A stretch of DNA of 36,337 nucleotides, from assembly GCA_018674655.1 (NCBI GenBank), contig JABGZQ010000085.1, positions 1 through 36,337 of the forward strand, given 5' to 3'. The notes under the pieces were generated by a model that was not told the DNA's origin, did no database searches, and saw nothing but the letters and a program-made list of their open reading frames with translations. Shown here piece after piece: positions 26,257-33,525 of the stretch. Positions within the stretch are counted from its first letter, which is position 1. Every line of letters begins with the position of its first letter. This DNA is from Fidelibacterota bacterium. GTDB taxonomy: Bacteria; Fidelibacterota; Marinisomatia; Marinisomatales; TCS55. The position numbers and the translations under genes were made by a program.

Positions 26257-26690
26257 AGATTCATATTGCCACAGACCACGCCGGATTAGAACTAAAAAAT
26301 ATCATTCGGGACTATTTAATTGAAAAAGGCCACGATGTAAAGGACCACGGTGCCTATGAATACGATGCCTTGGATGATTATCCTGATTTTATTTTTCCAT
26401 GCGCCCAAGCAGTGGCAGCTGATCCCGAAAGCAGAGGTATTATTCTAGGAGGTTCTGGTCAGGGTGAAGCCATGGCGGCCAACAGAATAAAAGGTGTACG
26501 CGCGGCGGTGTTTTATAACGGTCCCGCAGAAATAGTAAAATTATCCCGAGAACACAACAATGCCAATATTCTGTCTTTGGGCGCGCGTTTTATGACAGAA
26601 AATGAAATATATGATGTGATTGAAATGTGGCTGAATGAACCTTTTGAAGGTGGGCGACATCAAAGAAGGATTGAAAAATTAGATAATTAA
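26253..26690 (+). CDS. rpiB: Ribose-5-phosphate isomerase B
   Basis: The 145-residue enzyme interconverts ribose-5-phosphate and ribulose-5-phosphate. It has ATDHAGLELK at the N-terminus. The active-site loop reads IILGGSGQGEAMAANR (63-78): the Cys of the E. coli enzyme (CGTGIG) is replaced by Gly, and a Glu (E72) follows. This matches the mycobacterial type, where a Glu in GGSGNGE acts as base. It is the last gene of the rpe-tkt-rpiB group. Confidence 0.93.
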   Translation: MKIHIATDHAGLELKNIIRDYLIEKGHDVKDHGAYEYDALDDYPDFIFPCAQAVAADPESRGIILGGSGQGEAMAANRIKGVRAAVFYNGPAEIVKLSREHNNANILSLGARFMTENEIYDVIEMWLNEPFEGGRHQRRIEKLDN

Positions 26691-26698
26691 CGTTTAGA

Positions 26699-26739
26699 AT
26701 ATGAAGCGTAGCATCCCGAAGGGTGCGATGATTTCATAT
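26699..26739. repeat. Compound palindrome between rpiB and mobA
   Basis: The outer arms ATATGAA (26699-26705) and TTCATAT (26733-26739) enclose an inner hairpin GCA-t-CCC-gaa-GGGTGC (26711-26726). It lies between two convergent genes. No U-run follows on either strand, so it is not a standard terminator. The nested form and position are those of REP-like extragenic palindromes; whether it is repeated elsewhere in the genome cannot be judged here. Confidence 0.5.
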
Positions 26740-26755
26740 ACATTGTTAGCAACTG

Positions 26756-27358
26756 TTATATTTCTTCTTTTTCTCCGTTAGCAAAAATCCTATAGTATTT
26801 ATCTCCTTCTATTAGCAATGCTTCATGATCTTCTGGGGTATTCATATTTAAAAAACGATCATCCTCCCCAAAATCAACGTAAGATGAATTTAAATTATCT
26901 AGCAGTTTGAAAATACTGTAATTCCCTTTTTCAATTTCAGATTCCAATTTACCCAAAATCCGTTTATGGTAAAAACCACATGTAACCTGCATTTTGTCAT
27001 TGGCTATGGGAATTACAGGGTCACAATTTTCATTTCTTAATTCCCAAAGTTTTTTAAATACTTTCGAATCAATTAAGGGTAAATCACAAGATAGAAGTAG
27101 TATCCAATCTGTCTTTGCATTATTTAATGCAGTATAAAGACCGTTAATGGGTGCATGAATATCCAATTCATCCTTAAAAAATTGATAAGAAATTGAATCC
27201 GGTTTTTCCTTTCCGATCACATATCTTTTTTCAAAACTATCACACGAATTCCATATTCGGTCAAGTACACTTTGACCACTGATGGTTGCTTTCCATTTTG
27301 GCGAACCAAATCGTTCACTTTTTCCTCCGATAAGTATAAATGCTGTCGCTTTAATCAT
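26756..27358 (-). CDS. mobA: Molybdenum cofactor guanylyltransferase (MobA-like)
   Basis: The 200-residue nucleotidyltransferase has the signature LIGGKSERFGSPKW (9-22) for GTP binding, LLSCDLPLID for the metal-binding Asp, and NMNTPEDH near the C-terminus. MobA joins GMP to molybdopterin to make the dinucleotide cofactor of DMSO-reductase-family enzymes. A short C-terminal extension of about 20 charged residues follows the core. It is divergent from the ArsR regulator of the sHdr locus, with 76 bases between. A link between molybdoenzymes and sulfur metabolism is possible but not shown. Confidence 0.9.
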   Translation of the reverse strand: MIKATAFILIGGKSERFGSPKWKATISGQSVLDRIWNSCDSFEKRYVIGKEKPDSISYQFFKDELDIHAPINGLYTALNNAKTDWILLLSCDLPLIDSKVFKKLWELRNENCDPVIPIANDKMQVTCGFYHKRILGKLESEIEKGNYSIFKLLDNLNSSYVDFGEDDRFLNMNTPEDHEALLIEGDKYYRIFANGEKEEI

Positions 27359-27404
27359 GCCATAATTTCGAATAAAATATACGTTTAAACATAGTATTTG
27401 TTTT

Positions 27405-27424
27405 ATATAGTAAAACTACTATAT
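27405..27424. promoter_or_regulatory. Probable ArsR operator
   Basis: ATATAGTA (27405-27412) and TACTATAT (27417-27424) form a perfect 8-base inverted repeat with spacer AAAC, ending 10 bases before the arsR start. A further ATAGTA half-site lies at 27391-27396, 16 bases upstream of the matching half-site. ArsR/SmtB repressors bind A/T-rich palindromes of this kind, so autoregulation of the sHdr operon is likely. It also lies in the promoter region shared with mobA. Confidence 0.7.
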
Positions 27425-27434
27425 TCAAACCCCC

Positions 27435-27797
27435 ATGACAACCGATCAAACAAAGATTTCCCCCGAATTTATCCAAAATGCAGCCCGCATTTTAAAAACA
27501 TTAGGTCACCCTGACCGAATTAAAATTGTGGAATATTTAGAAAATGGAGAAAAAACGGTGGGACAAATTCACAGAGATTTAGAATTGCAACAACCGATTG
27601 TGAGTCAACATTTAAAAATGATGCATGATAGGGATATTGTCATTTTTCGCCAAGAAGGCACACGATATTTTTATTCTTTAGCCAATAATTTCATTATAAA
27701 AATTCTCAACTGCATGAGTGACGTTCAAGGGAAACTGAATTCAGGCGAGTGGGATTTTGATTTTAGTACAACAAGCAACCAAAAGGAAATCGCATGA
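27435..27797 (+). CDS. ArsR-family transcriptional regulator of the sHdr locus
   Basis: The 120-residue winged-helix protein shows the ArsR core: LGHPDRIKIVEYL, then TVGQIHRDLELQQPIVSQHLKMM as the DNA-binding helix pair, then FRQEGTRYFYSL as the wing. There is only one Cys (C93), so it cannot use the two-Cys sulfane-sulfur switch known for SoxR/sHdrR-type repressors in proteobacterial sulfur loci, unless it works between subunits. It overlaps tusA by four bases. No Shine-Dalgarno is visible before the ATG (CAAACCCCCATG), which may mean a leaderless transcript or another start. Confidence 0.9.
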   Translation: MTTDQTKISPEFIQNAARILKTLGHPDRIKIVEYLENGEKTVGQIHRDLELQQPIVSQHLKMMHDRDIVIFRQEGTRYFYSLANNFIIKILNCMSDVQGKLNSGEWDFDFSTTSNQKEIA

Positions 27798-28030
27798 ATG
27801 ATACAGCATTTGATCAGGAATTAGATTGCAAAGGAATGAATTGCCCTTTACCTATTCTAAAAACAAAAAAACAAGTGGATACCATGGAATCTGGACAAGT
27901 TTTGAAAATGGTGGCTACCGATCCAGGATCTATTAATGACATGAATGCTTGGACACGGCGAACCGGGAATGAATTGCTTTCCCATAATGTGGATGATGGT
28001 ATATATACTTTTTACATTAAAAAAACATAA
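27794..28030 (+). CDS. tusA: TusA sulfur carrier protein
   Basis: The 78-residue protein has the TusA/SirA fold signature: LDCKGMNCPLPILKTKK with the persulfide-carrying C17 in the CPxP motif, then VATDPGSINDMNAW and a final FYIKK strand. TusA takes sulfane sulfur from a rhodanese or desulfurase and passes it to DsrE-type carriers and the Hdr-like complex. The ATGA overlap with arsR indicates coupled translation. A gap of 54 bases with an AAGGAG site separates it from the DsrE-family gene. Confidence 0.95.
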   Translation: MNDTAFDQELDCKGMNCPLPILKTKKQVDTMESGQVLKMVATDPGSINDMNAWTRRTGNELLSHNVDDGIYTFYIKKT

Positions 28031-28084
28031 TCATCTCTACAATAATAAAAAACTTTTCCCAAACGCTCATAAAAGGAGTTTATC

Positions 28085-28594
28085 ATGAGTGATCAAAAAA
28101 AAATGGCCCTTATTGCGTCCCAAGGAACGTTGGACTGGGCATATCCGCCTTTTATATTGGCATCCACTGCAGCCGCTATGGATATGGAAGTTCAAATCTT
28201 TTTCACATTCTATGGTTTAACATTACTGAAAAAAGATATTAAGGCAAAAGTGGCGCCAGCTACGAATCCTGCCATGCCAATGAAAATGCCATTTGGTCCA
28301 AAAGGATTTCAGGATTTCGAATGGCCCATGCCAAACGTGTTAATGGGGAATATGCCTGGATTTGAAACAATGGCTACATCTCTCATGAAAAAAACATTCA
28401 AAAATAAAGGGGTAGCCACGATTGAAGAACTTCGCGAAATATGTGTGGAGTCCGGTGTAAAACTTATTGGGTGTCAAATGACCATGGATGTTTTTGGATT
28501 TGAAAAAGAAGAATTCATTGATGGTGTTGATGTGGGCGGTGCGGCCACATTTTTAGAATATGCTGCTGACGCTGATATTCAATTATTTGTATAG
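28085..28594 (+). CDS. DsrE-family sulfurtransferase, DsrE2/DsrE3A-like
   Basis: The 169-residue protein is the large DsrE type: an N-terminal strand KKMALIASQGTLDWAYPPF, helix ILASTAAAMDMEVQIFF, a Met/Pro-rich insert (about 58-98), and the conserved GCQMTMDVFGF with active-site C130; C120 lies one helix turn region before. It lacks the membrane helices of some DsrE2 proteins. DsrE2/DsrE3A proteins take sulfur from or give it to TusA, the preceding gene. An AAGGAG ribosome site precedes its ATG. Confidence 0.88.
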   Translation: MSDQKKMALIASQGTLDWAYPPFILASTAAAMDMEVQIFFTFYGLTLLKKDIKAKVAPATNPAMPMKMPFGPKGFQDFEWPMPNVLMGNMPGFETMATSLMKKTFKNKGVATIEELREICVESGVKLIGCQMTMDVFGFEKEEFIDGVDVGGAATFLEYAADADIQLFV

Positions 28595-28612
28595 AAATCA
28601 AAGGAAAATAAA

Positions 28613-28987
28613 ATGTCAGAAGATGGAAAAGTAACCATATTTGTTACATCAGGACCAGCAACGCCACAGCGTTGCGCAACACCTTTTTATATGGCTAGTG
28701 TAGCCGCCGCCATGGATAATGAAGTTATGATCATTTTTCAAATTGATGGTGTGTTGCTCATGAAAAAAGGTGAAGCAGATGCCCTATATGCGAAAGAAGG
28801 TGGAAAATCGGTCATGGATTTTATTCGTGATGCAAAAGATGCAGATGCAGAAATGTATGTCTGTTCTGCAGCCCTTCAACTTCATGAAATGACAGAAGAT
28901 GATTTGATTGAAGAATGTGATGGCGTCGTTGGTGCAGCATTTATGACTGATGAAGGTCTCGATAGTGATATGGTATTAACCTATTAG
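28613..28987 (+). CDS. DsrE-like sulfur carrier protein
   Basis: The 124-residue protein has the short DsrE fold (strand VTIFVTSGP, helix TPFYMASVAAAMDNEVMIIF, strand AEMYVCSAALQLH). Three Cys are visible: C21, C84 at the end of a strand where DsrE proteins carry persulfide, and C102 in EECDGV. It is 18 bases after the larger DsrE-family gene. Together with TusA the two proteins would form a relay bringing sulfur to the Hdr-like complex. The short DsrE3C class of sHdr loci is a likely match, judged from context. Confidence 0.85.
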   Translation: MSEDGKVTIFVTSGPATPQRCATPFYMASVAAAMDNEVMIIFQIDGVLLMKKGEADALYAKEGGKSVMDFIRDAKDADAEMYVCSAALQLHEMTEDDLIEECDGVVGAAFMTDEGLDSDMVLTY

Positions 28988-29004
28988 TAAAAAGGAATGA
29001 GTCA

Positions 29005-29466
29005 ATGGCTGAATTAAAAAATTGTATGCTTCCGGATGAATTATCCTATCATGTAGATTATAATATTTGGATCAAAAAAAATGATGATGGCACTGTGGAT
29101 TTGGGAATGACCGATATTGCCCAAACCATGGCGGGAAATATTATTCATTGCAGACCCAAAAAGGTTGGGAAAAAAGTTAAAAAAGGTAAAAGCGTTGCCA
29201 CGGTGGAAAGTGGGAAGTGGGTTGGCCCAGTAAAAACGCCTTTTGCCGGAGAAATTATTGCCAATAATGATGCAGTAGAAAGTGATGCAACCGTATTAAA
29301 TAAAAGCCCTTACAAACAAGGATGGATTGTTCGAATCCAACCCAGCGACTATGAAGGTGATTCAGGCGAACTGGTCACTGGTGATGATGCCATAACCGGT
29401 TTTGATGGTTATATGACTGAAAAAGATATGGGCGAATGTATTCATTGTGAAGGATTCGAAGGTTAA
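29005..29466 (+). CDS. lbpA: Lipoate-binding protein, GcvH-like (LbpA type)
   Basis: The 153-residue protein has the GcvH lipoyl fold with the modified lysine K71 in ATVESGKWVGPVKTPFAGEI, corresponding to ESVKAAS in E. coli GcvH. No glycine-cleavage genes are nearby; instead it sits between DsrE and Hdr-like genes, where LbpA proteins serve as the lipoate-bearing partner of the sHdr complex. Unusually, the C-terminus ends with ECIHCEGFEG, a CxxC pair (C145, C148) that ordinary GcvH lacks. Lipoate assembly genes that often accompany lbpA are not in the window. Confidence 0.9.
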   Translation: MAELKNCMLPDELSYHVDYNIWIKKNDDGTVDLGMTDIAQTMAGNIIHCRPKKVGKKVKKGKSVATVESGKWVGPVKTPFAGEIIANNDAVESDATVLNKSPYKQGWIVRIQPSDYEGDSGELVTGDDAITGFDGYMTEKDMGECIHCEGFEG

Positions 29467-29761
29467 TTCGAAACGTTGGTTCACCTTGAGCAAATTGACA
29501 CTTCGTATTTTTACTCATCCTGCTTGTGCTGGGTGTGGTCCCGCTGTAGAAATGGGCTGGATACTGTCAGAGTCTCATAACAATTTGACTCTTGAGACAG
29601 TAAAATTAGAAAATAAGGAAGGATTGGCAAAAGCACACGGTGTTGGCATCAAAACAATTCCCACTATGATTTTTTATGAAAATGAAAAAGAATTAAAACG
29701 AATTGTTGGGTTGCCAGAAGCCAACCAATTGGAAAAAGATTTTTTAGAATTGAATCAGTAA
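29447..29761 (+). CDS. Thioredoxin-like protein
   Basis: The 104-residue frame has a thioredoxin fold: strand LRIFTHPAC, active site HPACAGCGPAVEMGW (CxxC written C-A-G-C), strand LETVKLEN, the cis-Pro loop GIKTIPTMIFY, and a final helix. The start is unclear. GTG 29447 overlaps the lbpA end by 20 bases and has no clear ribosome site; TTG at 29486 or 29495 would also keep the whole fold. Placement between lbpA and hdrC suggests it reduces or oxidises the lipoate, a persulfide, or the LbpA CxxC. Confidence 0.8.
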   Translation: MKDSKVNSKRWFTLSKLTLRIFTHPACAGCGPAVEMGWILSESHNNLTLETVKLENKEGLAKAHGVGIKTIPTMIFYENEKELKRIVGLPEANQLEKDFLELNQ

Positions 29762-29776
29762 TTATTAGGAACTCAT

Positions 29777-30496
29777 ATGTCAATTTATACAGATGCTAAA
29801 TACATGGATGTCCCTTATGAAGAGAAATTAAAACTCTTCAAGGAAGTGAAAGATGACATGCGTTATGATCACAATTTATACGGATGTTATGAATGTGGAA
29901 TTTGCGTGGCTGCCTGTCCATCCGCTCGGTTTTATGATTTTAGTCCCCGGGTTTTTGCCCAAATTATGGCACGGGAAGATGTGGATACATTTTATGAATT
30001 ATTGAATGACAATGTGTGGGATTGTTCCCAATGTTATTCTTGCACACGGTGCCCAAGACAAAATAATCCAGGTGGTATTATTTTGATGATGCGTGATGCG
30101 GCCGTTCGTGCTGGATTGCAATCAGCCAAAGATGCCCTTCGTGCCTATAGTCGAATTATATATAAAGTTATGTCAACGGGAACACAGGTGGCGCCGGACA
30201 TGCTTCAGCCGGACTTTTTTCCGGATTGGGGAACTGATGTAAAAGCTGTGGCTGAAAACTTGGATGTTTGGCGCCGCGCCATTCCACCGGAAACATTACA
30301 TACAACAGAATTGGCTTGGGATGTTTCAGAAAAAACCCGATTAGAGCTATATATGATTTGGAAGCTGACAGGGAATTTGGAACTCATTGAAGGCATCGAT
30401 GAAGGTATATATATGATTTTAGAAGAAGTGATGGAAGAACTATTGGACGACAATGGATATGACATCGACGATTTTGAAAATATTTTGGAAGATTAA
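29777..30496 (+). CDS. shdrC1: sHdrC1-like iron-sulfur subunit
   Basis: The 239-residue protein has two 4Fe-4S motifs: CYECGICVAACP (C37, C40, C43, C47) and CSQCYSCTRCP (C83, C86, C89, C92). The second is one residue shorter than the usual CxxCxxCxxxCP. Acidic C-terminal helices follow. HdrC subunits carry electrons between HdrA flavin and the HdrB site. It precedes hdrB1 by 11 bases. No membrane helix is present, which fits the soluble sHdr complex and not a QmoC or DsrMK membrane subunit. Confidence 0.9.
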   Translation: MSIYTDAKYMDVPYEEKLKLFKEVKDDMRYDHNLYGCYECGICVAACPSARFYDFSPRVFAQIMAREDVDTFYELLNDNVWDCSQCYSCTRCPRQNNPGGIILMMRDAAVRAGLQSAKDALRAYSRIIYKVMSTGTQVAPDMLQPDFFPDWGTDVKAVAENLDVWRRAIPPETLHTTELAWDVSEKTRLELYMIWKLTGNLELIEGIDEGIYMILEEVMEELLDDNGYDIDDFENILED

Positions 30497-30507
30497 GGAG
30501 AACGATT

Positions 30508-31716
30508 ATGTCAGTAACAACACAAGCACCTGCTGTTCATACAGAATCTAAAGTTCCTTTAAAGGAATTTGTTCGAAAAGGGGAACCGCCTACAGAAGAT
30601 TATCGGGAAAAGTTATTTGAACTGGAAGCGAAAGGTGAATTGGAAGTCCAACGTGTTCCGGAACCCATCATGGAAGTAGAAACGAAATATGGCCGAAAAA
30701 AGAAAATACCTGTAGAGCATACGTGGCATCATAAATCCTGTGGACAATGTGGACATATTCCTGGATATTCCACATCTATCTTTTGGCTTCATCGCCAATT
30801 TGGATTGGATTACTTTGATCCGAAAGATCAATCTTCCTGCACAGCCTGGAATTATTATGCTTCATCTACTTCCAATTCTGCAGCCCAAGCGGCCATTGCT
30901 GTAAGGAATTTTGCACAAGCAAAATTGGATGGATATTTTCCGCTCATTCATTGTGGAACAAGTTTTGGTCACTATAAAGAAACGCGGGAAGAAATTATTC
31001 ACCATCCTGAATTGCGGGATCAAGTGCGCCGTATCATGGATCGATTGAAAATGCCATTCGTTTTTCCGGAAGAAATTGTCCATTATTCAGAATGGATTCA
31101 TGCTATGCGCCATCGTATAGCGGAACGACAGACTTTGGATTTTAGCAATATTGTATCTACGGTTCATCCTGCATGCCATTACCATAAATTGGTGGTGGAA
31201 GATGCGATTTATGATCGAGAATTATATGATGGTCAACGAACCGCAATCGTCACGGGACTCGTGGAAGCTTTAGGTGCAAAAGCGGCAGATTATTCTACTT
31301 GGCATGATTGCTGTGGATTCGGATTTCGTCACATTTTGGTGAGCCGAGATTTTTCACGCTCCTTTGCTACCATAAGAAAAATTGAACGGATGAAAGAAGA
31401 AGCGGATCCGGATGTGACCATTACCCACGATACGGGTTGTGTCACCACGTTGGATAAAAGTCAATTCGCAGCACAAGCCCACGGAAGAAATGTGGGAATC
31501 CCTGTATTGTCTGACGCACAATTTGCTGCATTGGCTATGGGTGCACATCCGTATAATGTGTGCCAGTTACACTGGCACGGCGTTGACAATAAACCTTTAC
31601 TTGAAAAGATGGGAATAGACCATAAAAAAGCTTGGGAAGAATTTGAAACCATTGCCGAACGAATCGAAAGTGGTGAACTTGATTTTATGACCTGGGAGGA
31701 TGCAGATGTCAAATAA
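30508..31716 (+). CDS. shdrB1: sHdrB1-like subunit with CCG domains
   Basis: The 402-residue protein carries the Cys clusters of the HdrB catalytic subunit: C78xxC81, C111 and C149 in the first CCG-like region, and C223, C268-C269-G and C311 in the second (WHDCCGFGFRH). In HdrB these hold unusual iron-sulfur clusters that act on disulfides. About 70 N-terminal residues before the first cluster are charged and probably disordered. In the sHdr complex B1 is a candidate site for sulfur on lipoate. It overlaps hdrA by 11 bases. Confidence 0.9.
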   Translation: MSVTTQAPAVHTESKVPLKEFVRKGEPPTEDYREKLFELEAKGELEVQRVPEPIMEVETKYGRKKKIPVEHTWHHKSCGQCGHIPGYSTSIFWLHRQFGLDYFDPKDQSSCTAWNYYASSTSNSAAQAAIAVRNFAQAKLDGYFPLIHCGTSFGHYKETREEIIHHPELRDQVRRIMDRLKMPFVFPEEIVHYSEWIHAMRHRIAERQTLDFSNIVSTVHPACHYHKLVVEDAIYDRELYDGQRTAIVTGLVEALGAKAADYSTWHDCCGFGFRHILVSRDFSRSFATIRKIERMKEEADPDVTITHDTGCVTTLDKSQFAAQAHGRNVGIPVLSDAQFAALAMGAHPYNVCQLHWHGVDNKPLLEKMGIDHKKAWEEFETIAERIESGELDFMTWEDADVK

Positions 31717-32767
31717 ACCTATTTTAGTAATTGGGGGTGGGCCAGCAGGATTGGAAGCCACTCGTGGAATTGCAGATCTTGGATATAATGCCATTTTGGT
31801 GGATAAATCTGATGTGTTGGGTGGAAACCCAATCTCTGCCAATTATGCTGCTTTAACGCCGGATATGAGAAGTGCTGAAGAAGCTATGGCCGAAATGGTA
31901 GATGCCATCACAGATAATCCATTGGTTGATATTCGCATGAATACAACGGTAGTTGGATCTGAAGGCGATGCACCAAATTTAAAGGTAACATTGCAAAATG
32001 AATCCGGAGAAGAAGTGGTAGATGCAGGATCTGTGATTGTTTCTACAGGGTTTCAGCATTTCGATCCGGGTAAAGAAACACAAATGTATGGATATTATGA
32101 ACATGACGATGTGATCACTATAGTGGATGCTGAAAAAATGCTAAAAGATGACAATTTTGTTGTGCCATCTTCAGGTAAAAAACCTGAACAAATTTGTTTT
32201 ATCCAATGTGTGGGTAGTCGTGATCGCCAAATTGGCAATCAGTGGTGTTCAAAAGTGTGTTGCGGAATTGCTTCGAAACAGGCGATTGAAATACGAGATA
32301 TTTTGCCGGAAACGCGTGTATTCATTTTTTACATTGATATGCGTATGTATGGTTTCTGGGAAGATGAAATCTATTGGAAAGCCCAAGAAGAAAAGAATGT
32401 GAATTATATTCGTGGAATTGTGACAGAAATCACCAAGCGTGGTGACAAACTCTTGGTTAAAGGCGAAGACACAACCATGGGTCGTCCAATGGAAATCCCA
32501 ATGGATATGGTTGTATTATCTGTAGGGATGGAGCCCAGTGAAGGAACCACTCAAATGGCTGATACATTTAAACTTCCCCTTGAATCCCATGGGTTTATCG
32601 GAACAACGGGTGGTGCATTAAATACGGTTCAAACCAAAGTACCGGGTGTGTTTGTCGCAGGCGCTGCGGCTGGACCTGCAGATTTGGAAGATTCCATTTC
32701 TATGGGTGGTGCTGCAGTCATGAAAGCATGTGCGTTTTTGAGGAAATCTGAACTACAACCTGCCTAA
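31706..32767 (+). CDS. shdrA: sHdrA-like FAD/iron-sulfur subunit
   Basis: The 353-residue flavoprotein has an N-terminal FAD motif VIGGGPAGLEA (8-18) and the HdrA iron-sulfur motif FIQCVGSRD...WCSKVCC (C168, C181, C185, C186), ending with the C-terminal FAD-contact region VPGVFVAGAAAGPADLEDS. The short length, without the ferredoxin inserts of methanogen HdrA, is that of sHdrA. ATG 31706 is chosen because GGGAGG (31694-31699) is 6 bases upstream; ATG 31700 would touch it. The next gene starts immediately after its stop. Confidence 0.92.
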   Translation: MSNKPILVIGGGPAGLEATRGIADLGYNAILVDKSDVLGGNPISANYAALTPDMRSAEEAMAEMVDAITDNPLVDIRMNTTVVGSEGDAPNLKVTLQNESGEEVVDAGSVIVSTGFQHFDPGKETQMYGYYEHDDVITIVDAEKMLKDDNFVVPSSGKKPEQICFIQCVGSRDRQIGNQWCSKVCCGIASKQAIEIRDILPETRVFIFYIDMRMYGFWEDEIYWKAQEEKNVNYIRGIVTEITKRGDKLLVKGEDTTMGRPMEIPMDMVVLSVGMEPSEGTTQMADTFKLPLESHGFIGTTGGALNTVQTKVPGVFVAGAAAGPADLEDSISMGGAAVMKACAFLRKSELQPA

Positions 32768-33523
32768 ATGCTTTACGACGAAATCAATGTTCAAGATGTG
32801 GTGGATTCAGAAGCTGCCATGGAATTCATGAAGGAAGCAACCAAATTGGCTACTTCCACTGAATTAGAAGATATTGGCTTAAGATTGGAGAAAAAATCCA
32901 AATTATTTTCTGATTTATTGTCAGAAGACCATATTTCAGATTTGACAGAAAATGAATTTCGCCATTTGGTTGGTTCTATTTTTTCTATCAAACGAAAGGC
33001 GAATCGCATCTTGAAGGCCAATGGATTTGAATCACTTCAACAATCTATAACCGATTTGTTATACGGTGAAGATACCATTGATTTGCGATTCAATCGTTTT
33101 ATTGATTCGGTCCACAAGTTAGATGGTCCTATGCGCGTGAATTTTGCCAGTGAACTACTGCATTTTTCTAATCCGAAGAAATATTGGTTATGGACCAATT
33201 GGATATGGGATTCAAAAACGGGAACTGGTTCATTACCTTTAATTGTGCAAGAAGGTGTAGACCTGTCTGGAAAATCAGATGGTGAAATATATGGAAAAGT
33301 GGGTCAATCATTGGCATTGGTAAATGCAGTGGGGCACAGCATTGGATTTTCCGATTCGGGAAAAGGGTTATTTGGAACAGATGTTTTTCTCGCCTGTGTT
33401 TATGCCGTGTATATGTATACAGTTTTCCGTGTCAAACTTTCACAGGAATTCAATAGAATTTTACCCGAATTATCAGAATTAGCCCAAAGAGTCTTGGGCG
33501 TATATAAAATGGAGATGAATTAA
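32768..33523 (+). CDS. sHdr-associated protein of unknown function (Hyp)
   Basis: The 251-residue protein is mostly helical and has no cofactor motif and only one Cys (in FLACVYAVYMYTVF). It directly abuts hdrA (no gap) and is two bases before the fused HdrC-B gene. In sHdr loci of sulfur oxidisers a hypothetical protein occupies exactly this place, between A and the second C/B genes, and the length fits. Its biochemical role is not established. Notable segments are the Trp-rich FSNPKKYWLWTNWIW and the C-terminal hydrophobic helix, perhaps for subunit contact. Confidence 0.75.
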   Translation: MLYDEINVQDVVDSEAAMEFMKEATKLATSTELEDIGLRLEKKSKLFSDLLSEDHISDLTENEFRHLVGSIFSIKRKANRILKANGFESLQQSITDLLYGEDTIDLRFNRFIDSVHKLDGPMRVNFASELLHFSNPKKYWLWTNWIWDSKTGTGSLPLIVQEGVDLSGKSDGEIYGKVGQSLALVNAVGHSIGFSDSGKGLFGTDVFLACVYAVYMYTVFRVKLSQEFNRILPELSELAQRVLGVYKMEMN

Positions 33524-33525
33524 AT

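Noticed and set aside
26699-26739. Terminator for rpiB or mobA
   Set aside because: There is no T-run after either side of the stem.
29005-29466. Glycine cleavage system H protein
   Set aside because: The lipoyl domain is present, but gcvT and gcvP are absent and the neighbours are DsrE and Hdr-like genes; the LbpA role is a better fit.
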